Below, piece by piece: positions 8,773 through 16,672 of a DNA stretch of 64,000 nucleotides (positions within the stretch are counted from its first letter, which is position 1; each line of letters opens with the position of its first letter). The DNA lies in contig NZ_CP108383.1 in assembly GCF_035958815.1 (NCBI RefSeq), positions 7,006,001 to 7,070,000 on the forward strand, in the 5' to 3' direction. Source of the stretch: Nocardia sp. NBC_01327. Lineage in GTDB: Bacteria > Actinomycetota > Actinomycetes > Mycobacteriales > Mycobacteriaceae. The translations under genes and the position numbers were made by a program. The notes beneath the pieces were generated by a model. The model ran no database searches. It saw only the letters and a list, made by a program, of their open reading frames with translations, and was not told where the DNA came from.

Positions 8773-9600
8773 ATGACCCCACCGCCCCTCGACCGCGGCG
8801 AGCCATTGATCGAACTGAGAGGCGCGACCAAGCGCTTTCCGGGCGCCAACGGCGGCATTCACACCGCGGTGCGCGATCTGAACTTCACGGTCGCCCCCGG
8901 CGAGTTCGTCGCCGTGGTCGGACCGACCGGCTGCGGCAAATCGACCACCCTCTCCCTGGTCTCCGGACTCGAACCCGCCTCGGCCGGACGCACCCTGGTG
9001 CGCGGCGCGGATGTGCGCGGCATTCCGGACGGCGTCGGCTACATGTTCCAGCAGGACGCCGTGCTGCCGTGGAAGAGCGTGCTCGACAATGTCGCTCTGG
9101 GACCGCACTTCCGGGGCGTGCCGAAGAAGCAGGCGCGGGCGCGGGCCGCCGAATGGGTGCGCACGGTCGGCCTCGGCGGGTTCGAGGGTTACTACCCGTA
9201 TCAGCTCTCCGGCGGTATGCGCAAACGGGTTTCGCTGGCGCAGACGCTGGTCAACAACCCCGAGATCATCCTCATGGACGAGCCGTTCAGCGCGCTCGAT
9301 GTGCAGACCCGGCAGCTCATGCAGGACGAGCTGCTGCGGGTGTGGTCCGGGACCGATGCGGCGGTCATCTTCGTAACTCACGATCTGGAAGAGGCGATTT
9401 CGCTCGCCGATCGGGTGGTCGTCATGACGGCCTCCCCCGCCACCGTGTGCGGCGACTTCGCGGTCACTCTCGAACGGCCGCGCAATGTCGAGGAGGTTCG
9501 TCTCACCGAGGAATTCCGCGACCTCTACAAGGAAATCTGGGAAACGCTGCGCGATGAGGTCGAGGCAGCTCGTAGTAAGGGAGCCTCCCGTGTCGCTTGA
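8773..9600 (+). CDS. ABC transporter ATP-binding protein (nitrate/sulfonate/taurine family)
   Basis: A 275-residue ATPase. Walker A is GPTGCGKST, the Q-loop is FQQDAVLPW, the signature is LSGGMRKR, Walker B is IILMDEPFSALD and the H-loop is FVTHDLEE. This matches SsuB/TauB/NrtD-type importers of sulfonates, nitrate, cyanate or pyrimidine precursors. ATG 8773 is preferred to an in-frame ATG at 8728 because GGAG precedes it at normal spacing. Permease and binding protein follow with overlaps, so this is a complete three-gene importer. Confidence 0.9.
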   Translation: MTPPPLDRGEPLIELRGATKRFPGANGGIHTAVRDLNFTVAPGEFVAVVGPTGCGKSTTLSLVSGLEPASAGRTLVRGADVRGIPDGVGYMFQQDAVLPWKSVLDNVALGPHFRGVPKKQARARAAEWVRTVGLGGFEGYYPYQLSGGMRKRVSLAQTLVNNPEIILMDEPFSALDVQTRQLMQDELLRVWSGTDAAVIFVTHDLEEAISLADRVVVMTASPATVCGDFAVTLERPRNVEEVRLTEEFRDLYKEIWETLRDEVEAARSKGASRVA

Positions 9601-10471
9601 TGTCGTATCGCACACCGCCACCTTCACACCGGAATTCGAGACCGAGGCGCAGATTCTCGCGCGGGTCCGCACACAGGCGCGCAGGGAGAAGATCCGCACC
9701 TGGGGGCTTCGGGTGCTGCTGATCGCGCTGTGGCTGGGTTCATGGGAGTTGACCGCTTCGCTGTGGATCGATCCGTTCTTCTACTCCAAGCCCTCGCTCA
9801 TCTGGGATCGGCTCTACGAATGGTTCACCGACGGAACACAATTCGGGTCCATCTGGCTTCAGCTTTTCACCACCGTGCAGGAGGCGGTGCTCGGCTTCGT
9901 CATCGGCACCGTAGCCGGTGTGGTGCTGGGTGTACTGCTGGGTCGTAGCCGATACTGGGCCGAGGTGCTCGCGCCGTTCATCAAGGCGCTCAATGCCGTT
10001 CCGCGCATTGTGCTGGCATCGCTGTTCATCATCTGGTTCGGGCTGGGGCTCAGTTCCAAGGTGGCGACCGTCGTGGTGCTGGTGTTCTTCGCGGTGTTCT
10101 TCAATGCCTTCACCGGCGCGCGTGAGGTGGACGGCAATGTCATCAACAATGCGCGCATCCTGGGCGCGTCCAAGCGTCAGGTGCTGACCTCCATCGTGCT
10201 GCCGAGCGCCACCACCTGGATTCTGTCCAGCCTGCACACGGCCTTCGGTTTCGCGCTCATCGGTGCGGTGGTCGGTGAATACGCCGGCGCCAGCAAGGGT
10301 TTGGGCCTGCTCATCTCCAATGCGCAGGGCACCTTCGACGCGGCCGGGATCTATGCGGGCATGATCGTCATCACCGTGGTGGCGCTGGTGGCCGAATGGC
10401 TGATCGGGCTGGCCGAGAACCGGCTGCTGAAATGGCGTCCGTCGCAGGCTGCTTCGGGTCACGGGGTGTGA
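9590..10471 (+). CDS. ABC transporter permease (nitrate/sulfonate/taurine family)
   Basis: A 293-residue inner-membrane permease with about six helices. The cytoplasmic EAA-loop motif lies in NNARILGASKRQVLTSIVLP, the contact site for the ATPase. The GTG at 9590 has AAGGGAG six bases upstream and overlaps the ATPase stop by 11 bp, indicating coupled translation. The C-terminus RLLKWRP is typical of SsuC-like permeases. Confidence 0.9.
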   Translation: MSLDVVSHTATFTPEFETEAQILARVRTQARREKIRTWGLRVLLIALWLGSWELTASLWIDPFFYSKPSLIWDRLYEWFTDGTQFGSIWLQLFTTVQEAVLGFVIGTVAGVVLGVLLGRSRYWAEVLAPFIKALNAVPRIVLASLFIIWFGLGLSSKVATVVVLVFFAVFFNAFTGAREVDGNVINNARILGASKRQVLTSIVLPSATTWILSSLHTAFGFALIGAVVGEYAGASKGLGLLISNAQGTFDAAGIYAGMIVITVVALVAEWLIGLAENRLLKWRPSQAASGHGV

Positions 10472-10473
10472 GC

Positions 10474-11526
10474 ATGAGACATCGCAGAACCCTCGCGCTC
10501 GTACTGCTCGCCGTCGCCTCGCTCCTGCTGGTGACCGGCTGTCGCGACTCCCGGTCCATTCCCGTCGCGAACGGGCGGCCGCAGCTGACGATTATGGTCG
10601 GCGGGCTGGAGAAGGTGATCTACCTGCCCGCCATGCTCACTCAGAAGCTGGGCAATTTCGAACGCAATGACATCGATGTGCAGCTGCTGGGCGAACAGTC
10701 CGGTGCGACGGCCGAAACCGCGCTGCTCACCGGCGATGTGCAGGCCGTGGTCGGTTTCTACGACCACACCATCGATCTGCAGGCCAAGGATCAATGCCTG
10801 CGGACGGTCGTGCAATTCGCCGATGTGCCCGGCGAAGTGGAGTTGGTCTCCACCTCGGATGCGGCAACCATCCGCTCCCCCAAGGACTTCCGGGGCCGCA
10901 ATCTCGGCGTCACCTCACTGGGGTCGTCCACCGATTTCCTCACCCAGGCCCTGGCCGGACAGGAAGGGCTGGGCACCTCCGACTACACCCGAGTGAAAGT
11001 CGGTGCGGGACAGACCTTCATCGCCGGAATGAATCACAATGGCATCGATGCGGGCATGACCACCGATCCGACCGTCGCCAAGATGGTCAGCTCGGGCGAT
11101 GCCCGGGTACTCGTCGATATGCGCAATGAAGAGGGCACCCGCGCAGCCCTGGGCGGCCTGTATCCCGCTGCCTCCCTGTACATGCGGTGCGAGACCGTGG
11201 ACAGCCACCCGGAGATCGTGCAGAAGCTGGTCACCTCGTTCGTGCAGACCCTGCAGTGGATCAAAACCCACACCCCCGAGGAGATCGCGGCGAAAATGCC
11301 CTCGCAGTACGCGGGCGGCGACCCGAAGCTCTACGTCCAATCTGTGCGCGATTCCATCAGCATGTTCAACGGCGACGGACTCATGAAACAGGAAGGCGCC
11401 GAGAATGTCCTGCGCATCCTGGGCCGGTACTCGCGCAATGTGCAGCCGGTACGCGACCGCATCGACCTGAACGCGACCTATACGAATCAGTTCGTCGAAC
11501 AGGCCCTGAAGCCCCGAACCCAGTAA
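10474..11526 (+). CDS. ABC transporter substrate-binding lipoprotein
   Basis: A 350-residue lipoprotein with lipobox LLVTGC (Cys23). It begins its mature fold with LTIMVGGLEKVIYLPAMLTQKLG and contains DFRGRNLGVTSLGSSTDFL, the pattern of NMT1/THI5-like and SsuA/TauA-like periplasmic binding proteins. ATG 10474 starts two bases after the permease stop. The ligand is not certain: nitrate/sulfonate/taurine and thiamine-precursor binders share this fold, and the adjacent carboxylate-type kinase hints at an organic anion. A strong hairpin follows 26 nt after the stop. Confidence 0.88.
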   Translation: MRHRRTLALVLLAVASLLLVTGCRDSRSIPVANGRPQLTIMVGGLEKVIYLPAMLTQKLGNFERNDIDVQLLGEQSGATAETALLTGDVQAVVGFYDHTIDLQAKDQCLRTVVQFADVPGEVELVSTSDAATIRSPKDFRGRNLGVTSLGSSTDFLTQALAGQEGLGTSDYTRVKVGAGQTFIAGMNHNGIDAGMTTDPTVAKMVSSGDARVLVDMRNEEGTRAALGGLYPAASLYMRCETVDSHPEIVQKLVTSFVQTLQWIKTHTPEEIAAKMPSQYAGGDPKLYVQSVRDSISMFNGDGLMKQEGAENVLRILGRYSRNVQPVRDRIDLNATYTNQFVEQALKPRTQ

Positions 11527-11552
11527 TCCTCGGCTCGCCGACGACGCCCCGC

Positions 11553-11589
11553 CGGCATTCCGCATTCGATGAGGGGATGCGGAATGCCG
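11553..11589 (+). terminator. Hairpin terminator after the ABC importer operon
   Basis: Perfect 13-bp stem (11553-11565 with 11577-11589, CGGCATTCCGCAT and its complement) and an 11-nt loop, starting 26 nt after the operon's last stop codon. No T-tract. Confidence 0.7.
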
Positions 11590-11610
11590 TGCGTGACATC
11601 ACCGACCGGT

Positions 11611-11624
11611 ACACCGATCGGTGT
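11611..11624. promoter_or_regulatory. Perfect 14-bp palindrome upstream of the GH43-like gene
   Basis: ACACCGATCGGTGT, perfectly self-complementary and about 30 bp upstream of the -10-like element of the next gene, which is where a repressor or activator would bind. Confidence 0.4.
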
Positions 11625-11652
11625 GTCGGCTACTTTGCGGCGAATGAGCAGG

Positions 11653-11658
11653 GATAAT
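11653..11658 (+). promoter_or_regulatory. -10-like element of the GH43-like gene
   Basis: GATAAT, 7 nt before ATG 11666; leaderless configuration. Confidence 0.5.
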
Positions 11659-11665
11659 TCGGCGG

Positions 11666-12622
11666 ATGGCGGTAAGTCGAAGATTTGTGCTGGCTCTGGC
11701 CGGGAGTGCGCCGCTGTTGGGGCTGGCTGCCGGGCGGGCGATGGGCGATCCGGGGCTGACGCAGCCGGGGCGGGCAACTGTGCGGTACACGATGACGGCG
11801 TTCACCAATGCCAGTGAATCCGATCTGTATGTGTACGAATCCACCGATGCGACCAACTTTCAGCTGCTGCGGGGATCCGCGTACCAGCCGCCGAGCGGAC
11901 TGCTGCGGGATCCGAGCCTGATCCTGCATACCGACGGGCGCTACTACCTCACCTATACGACGGGGTGGGAGGGGCAGACCATCGGATTCGCGCGCAGTGA
12001 TGATCGGGTCACCTGGACGCACCTGGACGAGTATCAGGTCGATGTGCCGGGCGTGACCTCGACGTGGGCGCCGGAATGGTTCGTCGACTCGAATGGTGAA
12101 GTCAATGTGCTGGTCTCGCTGTCGGACGGGGTTCGCTTCACTCCGCATCTGATGACCGCCACCGATCCCGGGCTGCGATCGTGGACGCCGCTGACCCCGA
12201 TGGTGGGACTCGGGCCGAAGTCCGATACCGGATACGGCTATATCGATACGACCGTGGTGCTGCATCGTGGGCAGTACTACGCCTTCACCAAGGACGAGCA
12301 GACCAAGTTCGTCGAACTCGCCGTTTCGGATCAGCTGCGCGGGCGGTATTCCTTTGTGCAGACCGGGGATTGGGCCGGGTGGGGATCACCGCGGGAGGGC
12401 CAGTGCGTCATACCGCTGCCCGGTGGCGGGTGGCGGATCTACTTCGACGCCTATGACGACGGCGAGTATCTCTACAGCGACAGCCACGACAATTTCCGCA
12501 CCTGGACGCCGACCGCCGAACTTCCCGGGCTCTCGGGCACGGTCCGGCATTTCACGGTGCTGCCCGAACACAGCCGACCGGCAGCAGCGTCAGTCCACAC
12601 GGGTGTCAGTGGGTATCGGTAG
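11666..12622 (+). CDS. Tat-exported five-bladed beta-propeller glycoside hydrolase-like protein (GH43/GH62-like)
   Basis: A 318-residue secreted protein. The N-terminus carries a twin-arginine signal, SRRFVLALAG, followed by a hydrophobic stretch. The mature part shows repeated propeller-blade patterns of arabinofuranosidase-like enzymes: LLRDPSLILHTDGRYYLTYTT, STWAPEWFVDSNGEVNVLVS, YIDTTVVLHRGQYYAFTKD and WRIYFDAYDDGEYLYSDS. The Asp in LLRDPS matches the general-base position of family 43. In an arabinogalactan-containing actinomycete it could act on its own wall or on plant arabinans; this is inference. Its end overlaps possible upstream starts of ligA. Confidence 0.75.
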   Translation: MAVSRRFVLALAGSAPLLGLAAGRAMGDPGLTQPGRATVRYTMTAFTNASESDLYVYESTDATNFQLLRGSAYQPPSGLLRDPSLILHTDGRYYLTYTTGWEGQTIGFARSDDRVTWTHLDEYQVDVPGVTSTWAPEWFVDSNGEVNVLVSLSDGVRFTPHLMTATDPGLRSWTPLTPMVGLGPKSDTGYGYIDTTVVLHRGQYYAFTKDEQTKFVELAVSDQLRGRYSFVQTGDWAGWGSPREGQCVIPLPGGGWRIYFDAYDDGEYLYSDSHDNFRTWTPTAELPGLSGTVRHFTVLPEHSRPAAASVHTGVSGYR

Positions 12623-12625
12623 CGT
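12620..12625 (+). promoter_or_regulatory. -10-like element of the DNA ligase gene
   Basis: TAGCGT, 7 nt before GTG 12633, overlapping the stop codon of the upstream gene. It supports this start over GTG 12603 or 12609. Confidence 0.45.
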
Positions 12626-12632
12626 CGGTGCT

Positions 12633-14624
12633 GTGGAAACTGGGGAACACATCCAAGAGCTCGCGGACCGCATCGTGGCGCTGCGCGACGGCTACTACCA
12701 GGGCGCGCCGCTGGTCGCGGACGCCGAGTACGACGCGATCGAGGACGAGCTACGCGGTCTGATCGAGGCGCACCCGGAGCTCGCACCGGATCCTAATCCG
12801 CTGGAGCAGGTCGGCGCGCCCGCGGTGCTGCACGCCCCGATCCGGCACTCGCGCCCGATGCTGTCGCTCGAGAAGTCGACCAAGCCGGAGCAGGTCGCGG
12901 CGTTCTTCGGCCGCTTCCCCGGCCAGTCGGTGGTGGTGATGCCGAAGCTCGACGGCCTGTCCCTGGCCCTGGTCTACGAGGACGGGCGGCTGGTGCGCGC
13001 CATCACCCGGGGTGACGGCACCACCGGTGACGATGTGACCATGCTGGTGCGCGCCCTGGTGGACGGCGTCCCCGAGCGGATCGACGTCCCGGGGCGGGTG
13101 GAGGTGCGCGGCGAGGCGGTCATGCTGCGTTCGACCTTCGTCGCCTACAACACGGCGCATCCGGACAAGCCGCTGATCAATCCGCGCAATGCCGCGGCGG
13201 GCACGCTGCGGGCCAAGGATCCGGCCACGGTCTCCGAGCGGCGGCTGCAATTCTTCGGCTTCGATCTCGATACCTCGGACGGCGGTGCGGCGGTCGATCT
13301 CGGCGAGGGTCTGCGGGCGCTGGGGGTCGCGGGCGCGCAGATGCGGCTGTGCGCCGATGCCGAGCAGGCGCAGGCGGCGATCACCGCGATCGAGCAGGGT
13401 CGCAATGATCTGGACTACGACCTCGACGGCGCGGTGCTGCGGCTGGCCGATCGAGATGCCTACGCGGCGGCCGGAATTCGGTCGAACTCCCCGCGTGGCG
13501 CGCTGGCGTTCAAATTCGCCGCCGAGGAGAAGACCACGCTGCTGGCCGATGTGGTCTGGGATGTCGGCAAGACGGGCAAGATCGTCCCGGTCGCCTGGCT
13601 GGAGCCGGTGTTCGTGGGCGGCACCACGGTCACGAAGGCGACACTGGCCAATCAGGAGGTGATCCGCGCCCGCGATGTCCGGGTCGGTGACACCGTGCTG
13701 GTGCGCCGCGCGGGCGATGTGATCCCGTTCGTCGCGGGTGTGCTGGATGCCTCCAAGCGCACCGGCGAGGAGCGCGAGATCGTGCCGCCCACCGTCTGCC
13801 CCTCCTGCGGGCAGCCGGTCACCGAGCAGGGCAATAGCCGAGAACTGTTCTGCACCAACGTCTCCTGCCCCGCGCAGACGGTGCGCAGGCTGATCCACTG
13901 GGCCTCGCGCGCGGCGGCGGATATCGATGCCATCGGCGGGGTGTGGATCGAGCGCCTGGCCGAGGCGGGGATTCTGGAGAACCCGTCGGACTTCTACACG
14001 CTGACCAAGGACCGCCTGCTCGAATTCGACCGCATGGGCGAGGTCTCGGCCACGCGCATGATCGATTCGATCGATGCCAGCCGCGAGGTCGGCCTGCGCC
14101 GCGCGCTGATCGGCCTGGCGATCCCGATGGCCTCCGACGGCACCGCCGCCCGCCTGGCCCGCGCCGGATTCGGCTCCCTCGAGGAGGTCGCCGACGCCGG
14201 CGAGGAAAAGCTGGTGGCCGTGGAGGATATCGGCCCGAAGGTCGCCGCCTCCCTGGTCGCCCACCTCACCCGCCTGCGCCCGGAACTCGAGCGCCTGCGC
14301 GAGGCGGGCGTCTCCCTGGACGTGCGCGAGGAGGATCTCCCCCCGGTCATCGCGGCCGGCGCACCCCTGGAGGGCAAGTCGGTGGTGATCACCGGCGCCA
14401 TCAGCGACCCCCGCTCCGGCGAAAAGGTGGCCCGCCCGACCTTCCAGCGCCTGTGCGAAAAGGCCGGCGCCACAGCAGCATCCTCGGTCTCGGCGAACAC
14501 CGACCTGCTCATCACCGGCGCGGGAGTCGGCGAAAGCAAACTGACCAAAGCCGAAAAGCTCGGCGTAACAGTCGTCGACCAGGGCGAGATCTGGACCCTC
14601 CTGATCGCCGCCAACATCATCTAG
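12633..14624 (+). CDS. ligA: NAD-dependent DNA ligase (LigA family, possibly a second paralogue)
   Basis: A 663-residue NAD+-dependent ligase that seals DNA nicks. Domain Ia holds a GYYxxAPLVADAEYD helix pair. The adenylation lysine is Lys105 in MPKLDGLSL, and the nucleotidyltransferase motifs include GRVEVRGEAVM and LDGAVLR. The OB-fold has GKTGKIVPVAWLEPV, the zinc finger is CPSCGQPV...CTNVSCPAQ, then helix-hairpin-helix repeats and a C-terminal BRCT (about 585-663). The N-terminus departs from the mycobacterial housekeeping LigA and gatA-gatC-type neighbours are absent, so a paralogue is possible. I cannot tell without the rest of the genome. Confidence 0.9.
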   Translation: METGEHIQELADRIVALRDGYYQGAPLVADAEYDAIEDELRGLIEAHPELAPDPNPLEQVGAPAVLHAPIRHSRPMLSLEKSTKPEQVAAFFGRFPGQSVVVMPKLDGLSLALVYEDGRLVRAITRGDGTTGDDVTMLVRALVDGVPERIDVPGRVEVRGEAVMLRSTFVAYNTAHPDKPLINPRNAAAGTLRAKDPATVSERRLQFFGFDLDTSDGGAAVDLGEGLRALGVAGAQMRLCADAEQAQAAITAIEQGRNDLDYDLDGAVLRLADRDAYAAAGIRSNSPRGALAFKFAAEEKTTLLADVVWDVGKTGKIVPVAWLEPVFVGGTTVTKATLANQEVIRARDVRVGDTVLVRRAGDVIPFVAGVLDASKRTGEEREIVPPTVCPSCGQPVTEQGNSRELFCTNVSCPAQTVRRLIHWASRAAADIDAIGGVWIERLAEAGILENPSDFYTLTKDRLLEFDRMGEVSATRMIDSIDASREVGLRRALIGLAIPMASDGTAARLARAGFGSLEEVADAGEEKLVAVEDIGPKVAASLVAHLTRLRPELERLREAGVSLDVREEDLPPVIAAGAPLEGKSVVITGAISDPRSGEKVARPTFQRLCEKAGATAASSVSANTDLLITGAGVGESKLTKAEKLGVTVVDQGEIWTLLIAANII

Positions 14625-14653
14625 ACCTGGCAGCCTCGAGGCTCCCCCGCACC

Positions 14654-14707
14654 GACCGGGCTCTGATGGTGGCTTTCTCGGCGTGTCGCCACGATCAGAG
14701 CCCGGTC
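14654..14707 (+). terminator. Long hairpin terminator after ligA
   Basis: 20-bp arms at 14654-14673 and 14688-14707 (GACCGGGCTCTGAT core) with one mismatch and a 14-nt loop, starting 29 nt after the ligase stop codon. Confidence 0.75.
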
Positions 14708-14877
14708 GAGGCCAATTCACCGGTGCGCGAGGGGGATTCGGGTAGAGGGGCGTTCGAGGTGGGGCGGATTTGTTCTTGTTGATGTGAAAACTCCTTCTGC
14801 GCAGGGTATTCAGGGTGCGCAGCTGGGGGGCGAGGGGTGGGGGCGGTTCTCTCAAGGTGCGGGGTGGGGTGGGGAGG

Positions 14878-14883
14878 TACGTT
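14878..14883 (+). promoter_or_regulatory. -10-like element of the anchored unknown protein
   Basis: TACGTT, 6 nt before ATG 14890. The surrounding 14.8-15.1 kb is unusually G-rich on the plus strand. Confidence 0.45.
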
Positions 14884-14889
14884 CGGGGG

Positions 14890-16065
14890 ATGGGGAGTTC
14901 GAACGGCGTGGGGCGCCGATCAGGTGGGGTTCGGCGGTTTTTCGTGATCTTGGCTGGGGTGGTGGTGGCGGGGCTGGTTGTGGGGTTGTTGCCGAGGTGG
15001 TGGTGTGGGCGGGAGGCCGAGGGGTGGTTCGAGGGGGATTCGGGGCGGGTGCGGGGGCTTGCCGAGGAAATGGTGGCGTTCGAGGCGGAGGACGATCGTA
15101 AGAGGGCCACGGGGGCGGGGGCGGAATTCGACGGGATGTGGGGGTTGCTCGCGCATCAGATGACGGCGCTGGGGCTGGCGCAGGTGTGTTTGGCGCATCC
15201 GGAGTGGCGGGACCGGTACGCGCCCATCGTGACTCGGGCGGCGGCGAAGAGTCTGCTGCCGGAGATGCGCGCCGAATTCACCGCGGCTTGGCACGGCGAG
15301 GACGGGTCGGCCGATCTGAGTAATCCGCGTGCGCACGCTTATCTCTCGTATCCCGCGCTCGCGCTCGGGATGGCCCGGCTGGTCGATCCGGCCTTTCCGC
15401 CCGGCCTGGCAGCACAGCAGGACGCGATCGTCGCCGCCTTCGAGCGGCAGTTGCTCGCCTCGCCGACCGGATTGCTGGAAACCCTTCCCGGAGAGGCTTA
15501 TCCGACCGATGTGGCCGCCGTCGCCGCGGCGATAGCGGTGCACGGACGCTCGACCGGCATCGATCACTCGGCGGTGCTCGCGCACTGGGCGCAGCAGGTG
15601 CGCGCGGTACAGATCGATCCGGGCACGGGGCTGGTGGTGCAGCGCATGGGCACCGACGCGCACGCACACGACGCACCACGCGCCTCGGGAACCGGACTCG
15701 CGGCCTACTTCGCCGGATTCGCGGACCGGGCGCTCGCCGGCGAGCTGGCGACCGGATTGTTCCACCAGGAGCGCGGCATCCTCGGCTTCAGCGCGATCCA
15801 CGAGTACGGCGGCGGCCACAACGGCGCCGGAGATATCGACAGCGGCCCCGTAATCCTCGGAATATCCGTCTCCGCCACCAGCTTCGCACTCGCCCCGGCC
15901 CGCGCCTTCGGCCACCGCGACCTCTTCACCCGCCTGTTCCGCACCGCCGACCTCGTCGGCCTGCCCCTGCGCAGCGGAGCCCGGCTGCGGTTCGCCACCG
16001 GCGGGGTGATCGGAAACGCGCTACTGCTCGCCTTTCTCACATCGGGACCGGAGCTGGCGCGATGA
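14890..16065 (+). CDS. Membrane-anchored protein of unknown function
   Basis: A 391-residue protein I do not recognise with certainty. One N-terminal transmembrane segment (about 17-38) precedes a helical soluble region. Recognisable strings are FDGMWGLLAHQMTALGLAQVCLAHPEWRDRY, NPRAHAYLSYPALALGMARLV, RASGTGLAAYFAGFADRAL and EYGGGHNGAGDIDSGPVILG. The alternating helices and Asp/His/Gly-rich loops suggest an (alpha/alpha)-barrel enzyme facing outward, possibly like linalool-dehydratase-type or glycan-acting toroids; this is a guess. ATG 14890 is favoured over GTG/ATG codons upstream by the -10 spacing. The next gene overlaps by four bases (ATGA). Confidence 0.65.
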   Translation: MGSSNGVGRRSGGVRRFFVILAGVVVAGLVVGLLPRWWCGREAEGWFEGDSGRVRGLAEEMVAFEAEDDRKRATGAGAEFDGMWGLLAHQMTALGLAQVCLAHPEWRDRYAPIVTRAAAKSLLPEMRAEFTAAWHGEDGSADLSNPRAHAYLSYPALALGMARLVDPAFPPGLAAQQDAIVAAFERQLLASPTGLLETLPGEAYPTDVAAVAAAIAVHGRSTGIDHSAVLAHWAQQVRAVQIDPGTGLVVQRMGTDAHAHDAPRASGTGLAAYFAGFADRALAGELATGLFHQERGILGFSAIHEYGGGHNGAGDIDSGPVILGISVSATSFALAPARAFGHRDLFTRLFRTADLVGLPLRSGARLRFATGGVIGNALLLAFLTSGPELAR

Positions 16066-16396
16066 AACGACCTGACACCGCGCAACTGCTCGCCGGATGG
16101 CGGCTGATGCGCATACCGGTGGTACTGGTCGTGCTGTACCTGGTCCTGCGTGCGATCTTGGCGGCATTGTCGGAGCGACACGGGTTCGGTTCGCCCGGCG
16201 GCATGGGCCCGGGCTACCTGGCCGTCGCCGGTGCGGTGGTAGCGCTGCGCGTGCTGCTGCTGATCATCCTGCCCGCCGTTATCGCCTATCGCACTGCGGC
16301 ACGGTCGAGCGCATGCTGCACCGAATCGAGCACGGAGGTCTACGACGGCCGGGCGCGGACTCGAAGTTGTCGGACCACAGTGGATTCACTACTTGA
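16062..16396 (+). pseudogene. Small membrane protein with an apparent single-base frameshift near 16299
   Basis: Begins with ATGA overlapping the upstream stop and encodes two hydrophobic segments (MRIPVVLVVLYLVLRAILA and YLAVAGAVVALRVLLLIILPAVIAYRTA). In this frame the sequence then becomes compositionally unlike a protein until 16676. One base back in frame, from about 16300, it reads TVERMLHRIEHGGLRRPGADSKLSDHSGFTT and stops at 16396, just where the convergent small gene ends. The simplest reading is a missing base between 16298 and 16301, from mutation or sequencing error. The intact protein would have about 111 residues and be the operon partner of the anchored protein. Confidence 0.55.
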
Positions 16397-16532
16397 TCGA
16401 CTTCATGGCCAGTTGGAGGGTGGCCAGGACGCCTACTGCGACTACGAGGGGGTAGTGGCCCGCGGATCTGGCGTAGTCGTAGGTCGAGGCGATGACGAGG
16501 ATCGCCAGGATCAGGAACAGAAAGTGTTTCAC
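16389..16532 (-). CDS. 47-residue membrane peptide
   Basis: GTG at 16532 with AAGGGAG six bases upstream. The product starts MKHFLFLILAILVIAS, then TYDYARSAGHYPLVVAVGVLATLQLAMKSIK: two hydrophobic segments joined by a polar loop, with a basic tail. It overlaps the end of the frameshift-restored upstream gene by 8 bp, convergently. No family is recognised. The good Shine-Dalgarno and clean two-helix layout make it likely real. Confidence 0.6.
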   Translation of the reverse strand: MKHFLFLILAILVIASTYDYARSAGHYPLVVAVGVLATLQLAMKSIK

Positions 16533-16672
16533 CGGTCGCTCCCTTGGCTGGACTCAAGGGTACGAGGGGCTGATTCTCCTGTGCCACAGCTGAACTCGGC
16601 GAAGGGCAGTGCGACGCCGACGGAGAGGCAGGGGTTGGGCGGCGACCGTCGATCCCGGCCCTTTCGGCGGGC

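Noticed and set aside
8602..9699. Upstream extension of the sensor kinase frame through the ABC ATPase gene
   Set aside because: The translated extension has no family resemblance and overlaps the real ATPase. The -10/GTG arrangement at 8601 gives a normal kinase start.
11569..11665. Short open frames between the ABC operon and the GH43-like gene
   Set aside because: The stretch is explained by the terminator hairpin, the palindrome and the promoter; the frames lack Shine-Dalgarno sites and protein-like composition.
16290..16310. Programmed ribosomal frameshift in the 16062 gene
   Set aside because: No slippery heptamer or stimulatory structure is visible; a mutation or read error is simpler.
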